Shown here one piece after another: positions 19,195-30,488 of a DNA stretch of 38,897 nucleotides; the stretch's first letter is position 1, and each line of letters starts with the position of its first letter. The stretch lies in assembly GCA_019115705.1 (NCBI GenBank), contig DXDB01000182.1:1-38897 (forward strand), given 5' to 3'. The notes beneath the pieces were generated by a model. It was given only the letters and a program-made list of their open reading frames with translations, did no database searches and had not been told where the DNA came from. Both the position numbers and the translations under genes were made by a program. This stretch comes from Candidatus Tetragenococcus pullicola (GTDB taxonomy: Bacteria > Bacillota > Bacilli > Lactobacillales > Enterococcaceae).

Positions 19195-21084
19195 TTGGAT
19201 GAGAAAGAGTTATTAACAGCAGAACAGCGTTTTTTAACAGGCGAAAACTTTTACTTGCAACATTTTTTAGGTGTACAAAAAGAAGCTGAGTGTTATACGT
19301 TTCGAGTCTGGGCTCCTCATGCCCAACAGGTATGGTTGGTTGGTGATTTTAATCAATGGGATGACTCGTTACCCATGACAAAACGGCAAGAATCAGGGGT
19401 CTGGGAAATTTCGTCTGATTTGCCTTCAGAAGGTCAGCTTTATAAGTTTAAAGTGAGACAAGCTTCTGGAAAAGAAATCATGAAACTTGATCCTTTTGCT
19501 ATTACTTTTGAAAAAAGGCCAGGAACTGCTGCTGTTTTGCACACTATTACTGAACGAAAATGGAAAGATGGCTTATGGCGTGGCCGTCAAAAACGTAGTC
19601 GTAGCTTTCAACGTCCCTTAAATATTTATGAAGTTCATGCTAGCTCTTGGAAAACAAAAGAGGACGGCACTCCTTATACCTTTTTTGATTTAAAGGTAGA
19701 ACTGGTTTCATATGTCAAAGAAATGGGCTATACCCATATTGAATTTATGCCATTAACAGAGCATCCACTGGGCATGTCTTGGGGCTATCAAACAACCGGA
19801 TATTTTGCTTTGTCTTCTTATTATGGAACCCCTGAAGAATTTCAAGACTTTGTGGAATATTGTCATTTAAATAATATTGGGGTATTTGTTGATTGGGTGC
19901 CGGCTCATTATTGTGCAAATGAGGATGCCTTGCCCTATTATGATGGGACCCCGACTTTTGAATATGAAGATTCTGATCGGGCTAAAAATAATCGTTGGGG
20001 GACGATTTGTTTTGATTTAGGCAAACCGCAAGTTCAGAGTTTTTTGATTTCAAGCGCTCTTTTTTGGATAGAAATGTATCATGTTGATGGTATTCGAGCC
20101 GATGCTGTTTCAAGCATGCTTTACCTTGATTATGATGAAGGACCATGGACACCAAATGAAGAAGGAGGAAATCGTAATTACGAAGGGTTTTATTTCTTAC
20201 AAAAATTAAATGCTGTCATTAAACTGGCGCACCCACAAACGTTGATGATGGCTGAAGAAAGTACTTCTGAAACAAAGATTACAGGAACGATAGAAGAAGG
20301 TGCTTTGGGTTTTGATTACAAGTGGAACATGGGTTGGATGAACGATATTTTACGTTTTTATGAAATGGACCCAATTTATCGTAAAGATCATTTTACCTTA
20401 TTGACTTTTTCTTTCATGTACATGATGAATGAAAATTATATTTTACCGTTTTCCCATGATGAAGTTGTTCATGGAAAGAAAAGTCTGATGCATAAAATGT
20501 GGGGAGATCGATATAAGCAATTTTCACAATTACGAAATATGTATACCTATTTAATGACACATCCTGGGAAAAAATTATTGTTTATGGGAAGTGAATGGGG
20601 ACAGTTTTTAGAATGGAAATATGATGAAGGGTTGGAATGGGTCGATTTAAATGATTCGATGAACAAAAAAATGCAAGTGTTCACCAAAACGCTTAATGAA
20701 CTATACCATCAACAACGTTCTTTATGGGAGTTAGAAGGTTCGTATGACACCATCGAAATTATTGATGCTGACAATCAGGACGAATCGATACTGACCTTTA
20801 TGCGAAAAGGAAAGCGTAAAAAAGACTTTTTGATCATTGTATTAAATTTGACGCCTATTGAGCGCCACGATTTTCCTATTGGTGTTCCTTATAAAGGTGT
20901 CTACACTGAGATTCTTAATACTGAGAAAAAAGAGTTTGGAGGAACATGGACCGCATCAAATCCGGATCGAGAAACCAGTGATGTTCCTTTTAAAAAATAC
21001 AATCAACAGATCCAAACGATTGTACCGGCATTAGGTGCACTGATCATTCAACCAAATAAGATCAAGCTTACAAATAAAAATTAA
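19195..21084 (+). CDS. glgB: 1,4-alpha-glucan branching enzyme GlgB
   Basis: CBM48 plus GH13: [87 protein letters not shown] start after GGGGGG. Confidence 0.96.
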   Translation: MDEKELLTAEQRFLTGENFYLQHFLGVQKEAECYTFRVWAPHAQQVWLVGDFNQWDDSLPMTKRQESGVWEISSDLPSEGQLYKFKVRQASGKEIMKLDPFAITFEKRPGTAAVLHTITERKWKDGLWRGRQKRSRSFQRPLNIYEVHASSWKTKEDGTPYTFFDLKVELVSYVKEMGYTHIEFMPLTEHPLGMSWGYQTTGYFALSSYYGTPEEFQDFVEYCHLNNIGVFVDWVPAHYCANEDALPYYDGTPTFEYEDSDRAKNNRWGTICFDLGKPQVQSFLISSALFWIEMYHVDGIRADAVSSMLYLDYDEGPWTPNEEGGNRNYEGFYFLQKLNAVIKLAHPQTLMMAEESTSETKITGTIEEGALGFDYKWNMGWMNDILRFYEMDPIYRKDHFTLLTFSFMYMMNENYILPFSHDEVVHGKKSLMHKMWGDRYKQFSQLRNMYTYLMTHPGKKLLFMGSEWGQFLEWKYDEGLEWVDLNDSMNKKMQVFTKTLNELYHQQRSLWELEGSYDTIEIIDADNQDESILTFMRKGKRKKDFLIIVLNLTPIERHDFPIGVPYKGVYTEILNTEKKEFGGTWTASNPDRETSDVPFKKYNQQIQTIVPALGALIIQPNKIKLTNKN

Positions 21085-21103
21085 AACGTGAAGGGAGGAA
21101 AAG

Positions 21104-22264
21104 GTGACTATCACCGATTCTATGAAAACAGAAATGGTAGCTATGATATTGGCTGGTGGCCAAGGAACAAGATTAGGAAAGTTGACACAAAGTATTGCAA
21201 AGCCTGCAGTGCCGTTTGGAGGAAGATATCGAATTATTGATTTTACCTTGAGTAATTGTGCCAATTCGGGAATCAAAAATGTAGGTGTTGTCACACAGTA
21301 TCAACCATTAGCACTAAATAGTCACATCGGTAATGGGGCTAGTTGGGGCTTAGATGGTATCAATGCCGGCGTGACAATTTTGCAGCCTTACTCTAGTTCT
21401 GAAGGCAGCAAATGGTTTGAAGGAACTGCTCATGCCATCTATCAAAATATGGCCTATATCGATCAACTGGATCCACAATATGTATTAATCTTATCTGGGG
21501 ATCATATTTATAAAATGGATTATGAAGATATGTTGGCCAATCATAAACGAAACAACGCAGCCTTATCAGTGGCTGTGCTTGAAGTTCCAATGAAAGAAGC
21601 ATCACGCTTTGGCATTATGAATACCGATGATAATGATCGAATCATTGAATTTGATGAAAAACCAGAGCATCCTAAAAGTAATTTGGCTTCAATGGGAATC
21701 TATATCTTTAATTGGAGTCGCTTAAGAAAAATGTTGAATAACAACTTTTCTAAAGATAGTACCATGAGTGATTTTGGTAAGCATGTTATTCCAGCGTATT
21801 TAGACAGTGGCGAAAATGTCTTTGCTTATCGTTTCCAAGGGTATTGGAAAGATGTAGGAACGATTGATTCTTTATGGGAAGCCAATATGGAGTTTTTAGA
21901 TCCAGAGATGGAATTAGACATCCGTGATAAAGCTTGGCGAATTTATTCGAAAAATCGCATTGCACCGCCACATTTTATAACGCAAACCGGATCAGCTTCT
22001 AATTCGTTGATTTGTGATGGTTGTTATATTGCAGGTGATGTTAAGCATAGTATTTTATCAGATGATGTCCAAATAAAAGAAGGCGCTCAGGTGACAGATA
22101 GTGTGATTATGTCAGGAGCAACGATTGGGAAAAATGCGAAAATCCATCGGGCCATCATTGGAGAAGATGCTATTATTGGCGATCATGCAGAAATTGATGG
22201 GACAGATGAAATTGATGTGGTCGGTTATTCTGAAGTGATTGGGGTGAAAAATTATGAAGACTAA
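21104..22264 (+). CDS. glgC: Glucose-1-phosphate adenylyltransferase catalytic subunit GlgC
   Basis: [47 protein letters not shown] start after GGGAGG. Confidence 0.96.
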   Translation: MTITDSMKTEMVAMILAGGQGTRLGKLTQSIAKPAVPFGGRYRIIDFTLSNCANSGIKNVGVVTQYQPLALNSHIGNGASWGLDGINAGVTILQPYSSSEGSKWFEGTAHAIYQNMAYIDQLDPQYVLILSGDHIYKMDYEDMLANHKRNNAALSVAVLEVPMKEASRFGIMNTDDNDRIIEFDEKPEHPKSNLASMGIYIFNWSRLRKMLNNNFSKDSTMSDFGKHVIPAYLDSGENVFAYRFQGYWKDVGTIDSLWEANMEFLDPEMELDIRDKAWRIYSKNRIAPPHFITQTGSASNSLICDGCYIAGDVKHSILSDDVQIKEGAQVTDSVIMSGATIGKNAKIHRAIIGEDAIIGDHAEIDGTDEIDVVGYSEVIGVKNYED

Positions 22265-23399
22265 TAAAATGGCAGCGATTATTGGTAACGTACGGCATTA
22301 CGACGAGCTTAACCCCTTGTTGGAAAAGCGTCCAATTTCGACGTTACCCTATGATAGCAAGTATCGTTTGATCGATTTTAATTTATCAAATATTGCCAAT
22401 GCCAACGTTACTTCTTTATTTATGGTTTTTAAAGACAACGAATTACGTTCAGCTTTTGACCATATTGGTGGTGGGAATGAATGGAATCTAGATGGCGTCT
22501 CCAATCGTTTCTTCTTTCATAATTACTCTGATTATGAAAAATTGGGAGATAATGATGCGGCCTATTTTGAAAACATTATTGATTATCTAAAGAAGTCAAA
22601 GTCGGAATATACGGTTTATATGAATAGTAATATATTATGTAATATTGACTTGCGTTCGGTGTTGCATATTCATCAAACGCGCGCTTGTGAGATGACGGTC
22701 GTTTACAAAAAAGTTCCGGCCTCTATTGTCTACAAAGAAGATATTGTTCTTGAATTAGACAATGAGCACACCATTGCTAGAAGTCATGTAGCCAAAGAAA
22801 CGAAATTAGATGACTATGTCAATCTTTGTACGGGTATTTTTCTTCTAAAGACAGACGTATTGATTGCTATTTTAGAAGAAAAAATCGCTGATGGAGTTTC
22901 GGGAAAATTGGAAGAATTTTTACGGGAGCGAATTGATGCTTCTACCAATGCTTATGAGTATACAGGTTATTTAAGTAATATTTTTGATATTGTTTCTTAT
23001 TACAATGCCAATATGGATATGTTAGATACGCAAAAATTTAATTCTCTGTTATATTCTAGTCAAAAAATTTATACAAAAATAAAAAATGAGGTACCTACTT
23101 ATTATACAAAATCATCAGTGGTGAATAATAGTCAATTTGCAACAGGCTGTATTGTGAAAGGGCAAGTAGAAAATTCTTTGGTTGGGCGAGGGACGATTGT
23201 TGAAGAAAATGCCAAAATTGAACAGTCTTTGATCTTTCAAAATGCTAATATCGAAAGTGATGCAGAGATCTCTTATGCTATTTTAGATAAAAATGTTCAT
23301 GTAGCCAGTGGCGTCAAAATACAAGGGTCTAAAGAAAAACCAATGGTGGTGAAAAAAGGATCCTATGTGAAAGAAAATATTTTAGGAGGAGCAAAATGA
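22254..23399 (+). CDS. glgD: GlgD, non-catalytic-type ADP-glucose pyrophosphorylase subunit
   Basis: Overlaps glgC; GlgC-like [20 protein letters not shown] but lacks the GGQGTRL loop. Confidence 0.92.
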   Translation: MKTNKMAAIIGNVRHYDELNPLLEKRPISTLPYDSKYRLIDFNLSNIANANVTSLFMVFKDNELRSAFDHIGGGNEWNLDGVSNRFFFHNYSDYEKLGDNDAAYFENIIDYLKKSKSEYTVYMNSNILCNIDLRSVLHIHQTRACEMTVVYKKVPASIVYKEDIVLELDNEHTIARSHVAKETKLDDYVNLCTGIFLLKTDVLIAILEEKIADGVSGKLEEFLRERIDASTNAYEYTGYLSNIFDIVSYYNANMDMLDTQKFNSLLYSSQKIYTKIKNEVPTYYTKSSVVNNSQFATGCIVKGQVENSLVGRGTIVEENAKIEQSLIFQNANIESDAEISYAILDKNVHVASGVKIQGSKEKPMVVKKGSYVKENILGGAK

Positions 23400-24826
23400 A
23401 AGTACTTTTTACTGCTGCAGAATGTGCTCCTTTTTTTAAAACAGGCGGGTTGGGTGATGTGTGTGGCACCCTACCCAAGGAATTAGTAAAAAAGGGAGTC
23501 GAAACAATCGTTGTGTTACCTTTTTTTACAAGCATGGCTGAAAAGTATCAACAACAATGTGAGCATCTTTTTGATTTTACGGTTGAAGTGGGCTGGCGCA
23601 AACAATATTGTGGTGTCAAGCGCTTGAATTTTGAAGGGGTCACTTACTATTTCATCGATAATCTTTATTATTTCGATCGAAAAGAATTGTATGGGTATTA
23701 CGATGATGGCGAACGCTTTGCTTTTTTCCAAATGGCTGTGATTGAGTTGATGGAAAAGATTGACTTTATTCCTGACGTTTTGCATGCCAATGATTATCAT
23801 AGTGCGATGATCCCTTTTTTATTAAAGGAAAAATACCATTGGATAAAGGCTTATCGTTCGATTAAAACAGTTCTGACGATTCATAATATTGAGTTTCAAG
23901 GCTGGTATGCTAAAGAAGTGTTGCCAGATTTATTTGGAATGGGGACACAACGTTACGATGATGGAACGGTACGGATGAACGATGCTTTAAATTTTATGAA
24001 GGCGGGTATTTTATATGCCGATCGTGTCACGACGGTCAGTCCTTCTTATGCAGAAGAAATTAAAACCACAGAATTTGGCTGTGGACTTGATGGAATTTTA
24101 CGTATGGAAAGTGGTAAATTAGTTGGTATTTTAAATGGTATTGACTATGATCTTAATAATCCAGAGACAGATACCTCTTTACCTTACCATTATTCAGTTG
24201 AGGATCTTTCAGGGAAGTATAAAAATAAAGCAGCCCTTCAAGAAGAAATGAACTTACCTATTGCACCTGACATTCCTTTGATTGCTGTGGTCAGTCGCTT
24301 GACCTATCAAAAGGGATTTCATTTAGTCATTGACGAATTTGAAAATCTATTACAATTTCCGGTTCAATTTGTGCTATTAGGAACCGGTGATCCACGCTTT
24401 GAGCAAGGGTTTCAAAATATAGCTGCACGTTATCCAGATAAATGTGCGATCAATATTTCGTTTGACGTTCAGTTGGCACAACGGCTTTATGCTGGCGCCG
24501 ATTTGTTCCTAATGCCTTCTTCATTTGAACCTTGTGGCTTATCTCAGATGATTGCCATGCGTTATGGGACCTTACCCATTGTTCATGAAGTAGGAGGCTT
24601 AAAAGATACAGTTGACTCCTTTAATCCTGTTTCTGGACAAGGAACTGGATTTGGCTTTCAAGAATTTACATCTTATCAACTGATGCAAAGTATCAAGCTT
24701 GCTTTAAATACGTATGAAAAAGCGCCAGATACTTGGTCGCAGTTACAAAAAAGAGCGATGAACCAGGATTTTCGTTGGGAAACCAGCAGTCAAAGATATA
24801 TAACCTTGTATAAAAGTATCGTATAA
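23396..24826 (+). CDS. glgA: Glycogen (starch) synthase GlgA
   Basis: [30 protein letters not shown] (KTGGL), [39 protein letters not shown]. Confidence 0.97.
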   Translation: MKVLFTAAECAPFFKTGGLGDVCGTLPKELVKKGVETIVVLPFFTSMAEKYQQQCEHLFDFTVEVGWRKQYCGVKRLNFEGVTYYFIDNLYYFDRKELYGYYDDGERFAFFQMAVIELMEKIDFIPDVLHANDYHSAMIPFLLKEKYHWIKAYRSIKTVLTIHNIEFQGWYAKEVLPDLFGMGTQRYDDGTVRMNDALNFMKAGILYADRVTTVSPSYAEEIKTTEFGCGLDGILRMESGKLVGILNGIDYDLNNPETDTSLPYHYSVEDLSGKYKNKAALQEEMNLPIAPDIPLIAVVSRLTYQKGFHLVIDEFENLLQFPVQFVLLGTGDPRFEQGFQNIAARYPDKCAINISFDVQLAQRLYAGADLFLMPSSFEPCGLSQMIAMRYGTLPIVHEVGGLKDTVDSFNPVSGQGTGFGFQEFTSYQLMQSIKLALNTYEKAPDTWSQLQKRAMNQDFRWETSSQRYITLYKSIV

Positions 24827-24885
24827 GTTGTGTAGGCTGAAACATCAGGGGGGTGTTTCAGCCAATTTTCTAAAAGGAGACGGCT

Positions 24886-27327
24886 ATGGAAATTACCAAA
24901 GAGTTATTAAAAGAAGAGTTACGTAAAAGAGTTCGTGATAGTTATGCGTTGGAATTAGAAGATGCCACTTCAAATGAACTATTTTACGCGTTAGGGGCTT
25001 TTGTAAAAGCGACGTATAATGACAATTGGCGTAAAACATGGAAAAATTATTTAACCGAAGAACAAAAACAAGTTTATTATTTTTCAATTGAATTTTTGCC
25101 CGGTAAAATGTTAAAGAGCAACCTATTGAATTTAGGGATTTTAGATTTAGTGGAAGAAACATTAGCTGAAATTGATGTTACCTTAGAAGATTTAGTGGAT
25201 GTTGAAAAAGATATGGCTTTAGGAAATGGTGGCTTAGGTCGTTTGGCATCTTGTTTTATGGATTCGATTGCCTCCAGTGGCTTACCAGGAAATGGCAACG
25301 GGATCCGTTATGAATATGGTTTATTTAAACAAAAGTTTGTCGACGGCTACCAAGTTGAGTTGCCAGATGAATGGTTAAATGGTGGCAATGTTTGGGAGAT
25401 AAGACGCGAAAGTAAAGCTTGTAATGTTCATTTTGGTGGCAATGTTTATATGAAAAAAAATGCGGTAGGCAAATTAAAACCTATTGCTGAAGATGAAACG
25501 ATTATTCGAGCAGTTCCTTATGATACGGGGATGGTTGGTTACGAAAATGGGATTGTAAATACCATGCGTCTTTGGAGTGTGGAGGTTTCTCCAGAACAAG
25601 AAAGTAAATTTAATAGTATTGCTTCACGTCGAGCCATTAAAGATTTGACAGCTGTTTTATACCCGGATGATTCAAATGAAGATGGTCGATTGATTCGACT
25701 AATGCAAGAATATTTCTTTGTTTCTGCAGGTGTACAAAGTATTATTCGCTATTACAAAAAATTGAATAAATCTTGGCATGCCTTGAGTGAAAAAATTGCG
25801 ATTCATATTAATGATACCCACCCAGCTTTGTGTATTCCAGAATTGATGCGAATTTTGATGGATGAACACGATGTCAATTGGGAGCAGGCTTGGGATATTA
25901 CTGTCAAAGTTATGAGTTATACGAACCATACCATCATGGCCGAAGCTTTGGAGAAGTGGCCCATTTATATGATGAAGCGTGTATCACCACGAATGTTTCA
26001 AATTATTGAAGAAATCGATCGACGATTTGTAGCATCGATGCGCGGAATCCATCCAGAAGCATTGATTCAGCGAACTCGAATCATTCAAGGGGATCAAATT
26101 CATATGGCGAATTTAGCGATTATTGGTAGTCATAGTACCAATGGCGTTGCTAAAATCCATTCAGATTTGTTAAAAGCAGTCGTGTTACATGATTTTTATG
26201 TGATTTATCCTGATCGATTCAATAATAAAACGAACGGGATCGCTGAACGTCGTTGGTTACAGTTAGCCAATGAACCTTTGGCAAAGGTATTAGATGAAAC
26301 AATTGGGACGTCTTGGCGAAGTGATTCTACTGATTTGAAACTATTGATGAATTATCAAGAGGACCCAAATGTATTGAATCAACTGGCTTGTGCCAAACTG
26401 CAAAAAAAGAAAGAATTGGCGAGCTATATTCAAAAAGAGACAGGAATCACTGTGTCCCCAGATGCCATTTTTGATGTTCAAATTAAACGACTACATGCTT
26501 ATAAACGTCAACTACTCAATCTTTTGCACATTTTAAAGCTGTACTTTGATTTAAAAGAAAACCCTGAATTAGATTTGATACCACGTGTATTTATTTTTGG
26601 CGCCAAAGCTGCACCAAGTTATCATTATGCAAAATCAATCATTAAAGTAATTAATGAAACAGCCCGTATGATTAATGAAGATGAAAGTATTGATGGAAAA
26701 ATTAAAGTGGTCTTTTTACCGAACTATAATGTTTCGCTGGCTGAAAAAATTATTCCAGCAGCCGATGTCAGTGAACAAATCTCTTTGGCCTCAAAAGAAG
26801 CTTCAGGAACTAGCAATATGAAACTGATGCTAAATGGAGCCATCACCATTGCTACGTTGGATGGGGCAAATATCGAAATAAGAAATGCAGTAGGTGAGGA
26901 TAACATTTGTGTCTTTGGTCTAACTGAACAAGAAGTTTATGCTTATTATGAAAATAAAGCTTATTCTTCTCAAAAAATATATGATGAAAATCCTGCCTTG
27001 CAACAAATTTTAAATGCCTTTATTAACGGTACTATTCCTAATATTGAGTCTGAGGGAAGAGAAATTTTTGATTCGTTACTTTTATATAATGACGAATATT
27101 TTGTATTACGAGATTTTGATTCTTATTGTCAGGCGCACTCCCGAATTCATGCAGCCTATAAGGATCAACAAGAGTGGCAGAAAATCAGTTTGATAAATAT
27201 TGCCAACGCTGGTGATTTTTCTTCTGATAAAACGGTAAATCAGTATGCAGAAGACATCTGGCAAATCCAACCGTTGTTTGCGCATACTCAAAAAGAAGGG
27301 ATTAGCGATGGCAATTATTCACTATGA
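24886..27327 (+). CDS. glgP: Glycogen phosphorylase GlgP
   Basis: YYFSIEFLPGKMLKSNLLNLG, NGGLGRLASCFMDS, PLP motif EASGTSNMKLMLNGAITIATLDGANIEI. Confidence 0.97.
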   Translation: MEITKELLKEELRKRVRDSYALELEDATSNELFYALGAFVKATYNDNWRKTWKNYLTEEQKQVYYFSIEFLPGKMLKSNLLNLGILDLVEETLAEIDVTLEDLVDVEKDMALGNGGLGRLASCFMDSIASSGLPGNGNGIRYEYGLFKQKFVDGYQVELPDEWLNGGNVWEIRRESKACNVHFGGNVYMKKNAVGKLKPIAEDETIIRAVPYDTGMVGYENGIVNTMRLWSVEVSPEQESKFNSIASRRAIKDLTAVLYPDDSNEDGRLIRLMQEYFFVSAGVQSIIRYYKKLNKSWHALSEKIAIHINDTHPALCIPELMRILMDEHDVNWEQAWDITVKVMSYTNHTIMAEALEKWPIYMMKRVSPRMFQIIEEIDRRFVASMRGIHPEALIQRTRIIQGDQIHMANLAIIGSHSTNGVAKIHSDLLKAVVLHDFYVIYPDRFNNKTNGIAERRWLQLANEPLAKVLDETIGTSWRSDSTDLKLLMNYQEDPNVLNQLACAKLQKKKELASYIQKETGITVSPDAIFDVQIKRLHAYKRQLLNLLHILKLYFDLKENPELDLIPRVFIFGAKAAPSYHYAKSIIKVINETARMINEDESIDGKIKVVFLPNYNVSLAEKIIPAADVSEQISLASKEASGTSNMKLMLNGAITIATLDGANIEIRNAVGEDNICVFGLTEQEVYAYYENKAYSSQKIYDENPALQQILNAFINGTIPNIESEGREIFDSLLLYNDEYFVLRDFDSYCQAHSRIHAAYKDQQEWQKISLINIANAGDFSSDKTVNQYAEDIWQIQPLFAHTQKEGISDGNYSL

Positions 27328-29164
27328 TCCTTGGCAAGATCGATTTAAACTTCCATTTGGGGCTGTTTTAATCGAAAGTATTGCCCATTTGAACATTGAT
27401 GTGATTGCTGAAAAAGTACTTCATGTCTATTTAGTGATTCATAAAGATGGCGAAGAAATCCAGTACCATGAAATGACAAATCAACAAGAAACATTTTATT
27501 CCTGTGACTATTTTTTTAATTTTGGAACAGGCCTTTATTATTACCATTTTGAAATTGAAACAATAGAAAATAAGCAACAGAAGACCTATTTTTATGGAAC
27601 GACCGCAAAAGGAGGTTTAGGGAAATTATACCCGTCTCAAGCAGAAACTTGGGAGTATCAAATCACGTGTTATAAAAAAGCAGAACCTGCACCAGATTGG
27701 TATAAAAAGGGTATTTTTTATCAAATTTTTCCTGATCGTTTTGCAAAAGGGAATGGAGGAGTCATTTCTCCAAAAAAGAACACTTTTTTGTATGCGACAG
27801 AAAACGATGATCCCTTGTATGTAAAAGATGTAAATGGTGAAATCGTGCGTTGGGATTTTTTTGGTGGGAATTTATCAGGTATTAAGGAAAAGATCCCTTA
27901 TCTAAAAGAATTGGGTATTAGCGGGTTATACTTAAATCCCATTTTTGAAGCCAGTAGCAATCATCGCTATGATACCAGTGATTATATGAAAGTCGATGCA
28001 ATGCTGGGATCAGAAGAAGAATTTACCGAACTAATTCAGTTGCTCCACGCAAATGGAATCCATTTGATTTTAGACGGTGTTTTTAGTCATGTGGGACAAA
28101 ACAGCCGCTATTTTAATCGCAACGGCAACTACGGAGAAACAGTGGGTGCTTATCAAGATCCCCATAGTCCTTATTTTCCTTGGTTTTCCTTTACGGATTA
28201 TCCCAATGACTATACCTCTTGGTGGGGAATCAAGGACTTACCAGAAATCAATAAAGAAAACGCAGCATTTCAAGAGTTTATTTTTGGAGAGGAAGGTGTC
28301 ATCGATAAATGGACTGAGTTAGGGGTAGATGGTTGGCGTTTAGATGTTGCCGATGAATTACCGGATCATTTTATTGCCAGTATCCGTAAACGATTAGAAA
28401 GCTTTTCGGATAAAGTTTTGTTAGGTGAAGTGTGGGAAGATGCCTCGAATAAAATTTCTTATGGAAAAAGACGGCATTATATTTTAGGAGACCATCTTCA
28501 AGGAGTTATGAATTATCCTTTGCGAAATGCGACCATTGAATTACTAACAGAAGCAAAAGGACCAGAAGAAGTTGCCAATTCATTGACACGTTTATATGAA
28601 AATTATCCTCGGGCGATTTTTAATAACAATTTGAATAACATAGGTACCCACGATACAGAACGTATTTTAACCATGCTTTCCAACCATTTAAAAAAATTGG
28701 ATCTTGCCTTTGGAATGATGTTTGTCTTTCCTGGCATTCCGTGTATTTATTATGGCGATGAAGCAGGACTTACAGGTGGCAAAGATCCAGAAAATAGGAA
28801 ATTCTTTCCTTGGGACCACATGAATCCTGATATCTATCGAAGTTGCCATAAGTGGATTGACTATCGTAAGGACAATGATGTATTAATAGAAGGGGATCTG
28901 AGCTTTTTCTTTACGGAGCATTTGTTTGGAATTTTACGACGCTACCAAAATAATTACGTTGCTTATTTGATGAATCCTACTAATTATCCCAAAAAAGTGA
29001 ATGGCAATTTAATTTTTATTGCAGAAGAAACACCAATGATAAAAGAAATACGCCGTCGTTTTTCAAATCGAACCATAGAAGAAAATAGTTATTTATTGAT
29101 TAGTAGTGCCCAGAAAAAAGCGAGTATCGAACAAATTCAACGATCGATGTTAGAAAATGACTAG
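27308..29164 (+). CDS. Intracellular GH13 alpha-glycosidase (neopullulanase/maltogenic amylase-like) of the glycogen operon
   Basis: KGIFYQIFPDRFAKG; DGVFSHVGQNSRYFN; DGWRLDVADELPDHF; LLGEVWEDAS; NNIGTHDTERIL. No signal peptide; start ATG 27308 overlaps glgP by 20 nt (track start 27245 is too long). Confidence 0.92.
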   Translation: MAIIHYDPWQDRFKLPFGAVLIESIAHLNIDVIAEKVLHVYLVIHKDGEEIQYHEMTNQQETFYSCDYFFNFGTGLYYYHFEIETIENKQQKTYFYGTTAKGGLGKLYPSQAETWEYQITCYKKAEPAPDWYKKGIFYQIFPDRFAKGNGGVISPKKNTFLYATENDDPLYVKDVNGEIVRWDFFGGNLSGIKEKIPYLKELGISGLYLNPIFEASSNHRYDTSDYMKVDAMLGSEEEFTELIQLLHANGIHLILDGVFSHVGQNSRYFNRNGNYGETVGAYQDPHSPYFPWFSFTDYPNDYTSWWGIKDLPEINKENAAFQEFIFGEEGVIDKWTELGVDGWRLDVADELPDHFIASIRKRLESFSDKVLLGEVWEDASNKISYGKRRHYILGDHLQGVMNYPLRNATIELLTEAKGPEEVANSLTRLYENYPRAIFNNNLNNIGTHDTERILTMLSNHLKKLDLAFGMMFVFPGIPCIYYGDEAGLTGGKDPENRKFFPWDHMNPDIYRSCHKWIDYRKDNDVLIEGDLSFFFTEHLFGILRRYQNNYVAYLMNPTNYPKKVNGNLIFIAEETPMIKEIRRRFSNRTIEENSYLLISSAQKKASIEQIQRSMLEND

Positions 29165-29200
29165 TCAAGAAATAGGTCTATATTAAAATTAGCAATTAAG

Positions 29201-29236
29201 CGACTAAGACTCTTGTGGTGAGTTTTAGTCGTTTTA
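29201..29236 (+). terminator. Rho-independent terminator of glg operon
   Basis: cgactaagactc / gagttttagtcg stem then T-run. Confidence 0.85.
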
Positions 29237-29252
29237 TCTAAGAAATTCTATA

Positions 29253-29280
29253 TTGACAAATTTTCAAAGATTGCTATAAT
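29253..29280 (+). promoter_or_regulatory. tRNA-Leu promoter
   Basis: TTGACA (29253-29258), 16 nt, TATAAT (29275-29280) with upstream TGC. Confidence 0.85.
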
Positions 29281-29295
29281 AATCTTTGTTGTCAT

Positions 29296-29381
29296 GCGGA
29301 TGTGTTGGAATTGGCAGACAAGCAAGACTAAGGATCTTGTGGGCGGTATCGCTCGTGCGGGTTCAAGTCCCGCCATCCGCA
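29296..29381 (+). tRNA. tRNA-Leu, anticodon AAG (29330-29332)
   Basis: Acceptor gcggatg/catccgc, class II long variable arm, caaga-CTAAGGA-tcttg anticodon arm, gcgggTTCAAGTcccgc T-arm; no encoded CCA. Confidence 0.95.
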
Positions 29382-29392
29382 TTGATAGTTCT

Positions 29393-29431
29393 AGCAATCA
29401 GTAGTAATTAAAACTACTGGTTGCTTTTTTG
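29393..29431 (+). terminator. Terminator after tRNA-Leu
   Basis: agcaatcagtagt / actactggttgct stem followed by T6. Confidence 0.88.
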
Positions 29432-29437
29432 TATGTA

Positions 29438-29472
29438 AAAAATCAGCAGAAAAACTCTCTGCTGATTTTATC
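29438..29472. terminator. Terminator for the minus-strand hypothetical gene
   Basis: aaaatcagcaga / tctgctgatttt inverted repeat just 3' of the minus-strand ORF. Confidence 0.75.
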
Positions 29473-29492
29473 AATTTCATTAAATTTTTGAC

Positions 29493-30236
29493 TTACTTAA
29501 AATAACTAGTTGAATCAAGGGAGTTGTTTTCTTCAATCATCCCTTTAAGTGAGCGATCTAATACAGAAGATTTATTCTTTTTGGAAGTTTTATATTGTCC
29601 TCTAGTCATCGATACTGGTTCGCTTTTTTCTTGATGATGAAATTTTTGTACGGAAGGGGCGCCTTCTTTTTTTTGTTGGAAAGCCGATGTTTCCGAATCA
29701 AAACGTAAATATTGGTCCGAATCTTTAGTCATTGAACGCAAGAGTTCCTGATCAGAGATTTCTTTATCCTTTTTATCAGGAATGGAAGACGCTGGAATAT
29801 ATTTAGGAACAAAATACGAACGTCCAGAATACTCACGTTTTAAAGAATTATTCGCTGTTTTAGCCGGACGATTCTGAACTTTAATGGTTTGATGTTGATT
29901 TTTTTGATCACCAAAAAGGCGTTTTTTTCCAGAGACTTTCACTTCAGGTTCATGTTTTGTCGCATAATCAGGAAGATTTTCACGGTGATGCTTTAACTCT
30001 TCTCGTTGTTGAATTGATTGACCTGCTTTTTCTTGACTATTACGAGCAGAACGACGGAAAGAACGATTTTCTTCTGGCGTCTTTTTTTGAGTGAGGGGAC
30101 GTTCCTCTTCTTTGGTTAAAATCCAGTTTTCTTCAGAAAAGGGTGTGCGTTCTTCTGTTGGAAGCTTAACGCCTGTTTCATCTGAATAAGCTGGAAAACG
30201 GCTATGTTTGCGTTTGATATCTGTATAATCAGCCAT
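29493..30236 (-). CDS. Hypothetical protein, highly charged and low-complexity/disordered
   Basis: 247 aa; Lys/Glu/Ser/Gln-rich; own terminator; aggaat-type RBS before ATG. Confidence 0.7.
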   Translation of the reverse strand: MADYTDIKRKHSRFPAYSDETGVKLPTEERTPFSEENWILTKEEERPLTQKKTPEENRSFRRSARNSQEKAGQSIQQREELKHHRENLPDYATKHEPEVKVSGKKRLFGDQKNQHQTIKVQNRPAKTANNSLKREYSGRSYFVPKYIPASSIPDKKDKEISDQELLRSMTKDSDQYLRFDSETSAFQQKKEGAPSVQKFHHQEKSEPVSMTRGQYKTSKKNKSSVLDRSLKGMIEENNSLDSTSYFK

Positions 30237-30488
30237 ATATTTTCATTCCTTTTTGTAATCTTTTCTTCATCATACAATACTATTTGAGAAATTACCACTG
30301 AAAGAAAAGAAGATTAATGATGATTTTGGACTGTGGCTAACTATTTTAAAGTCTTACTCTGATAGTGTTCTTTTGAAAAATTTAATTATTTTTTTCGCTG
30401 TTATTTTTCAAAGTTTGCTATAATAAATGCTATAAATCGTACAACTTTAAAAAACTATGAAAGTTATTTTTGGAAAGAGGATGGATCC

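Noticed and set aside
27245-27307. Longer N-terminus for the GH13 enzyme (MQKTSGKSNRCLRILKKKG...)
   Set aside because: This segment is the out-of-frame 3' end of glgP; homologous sequence begins at MAIIHYDPWQDRF (27308).
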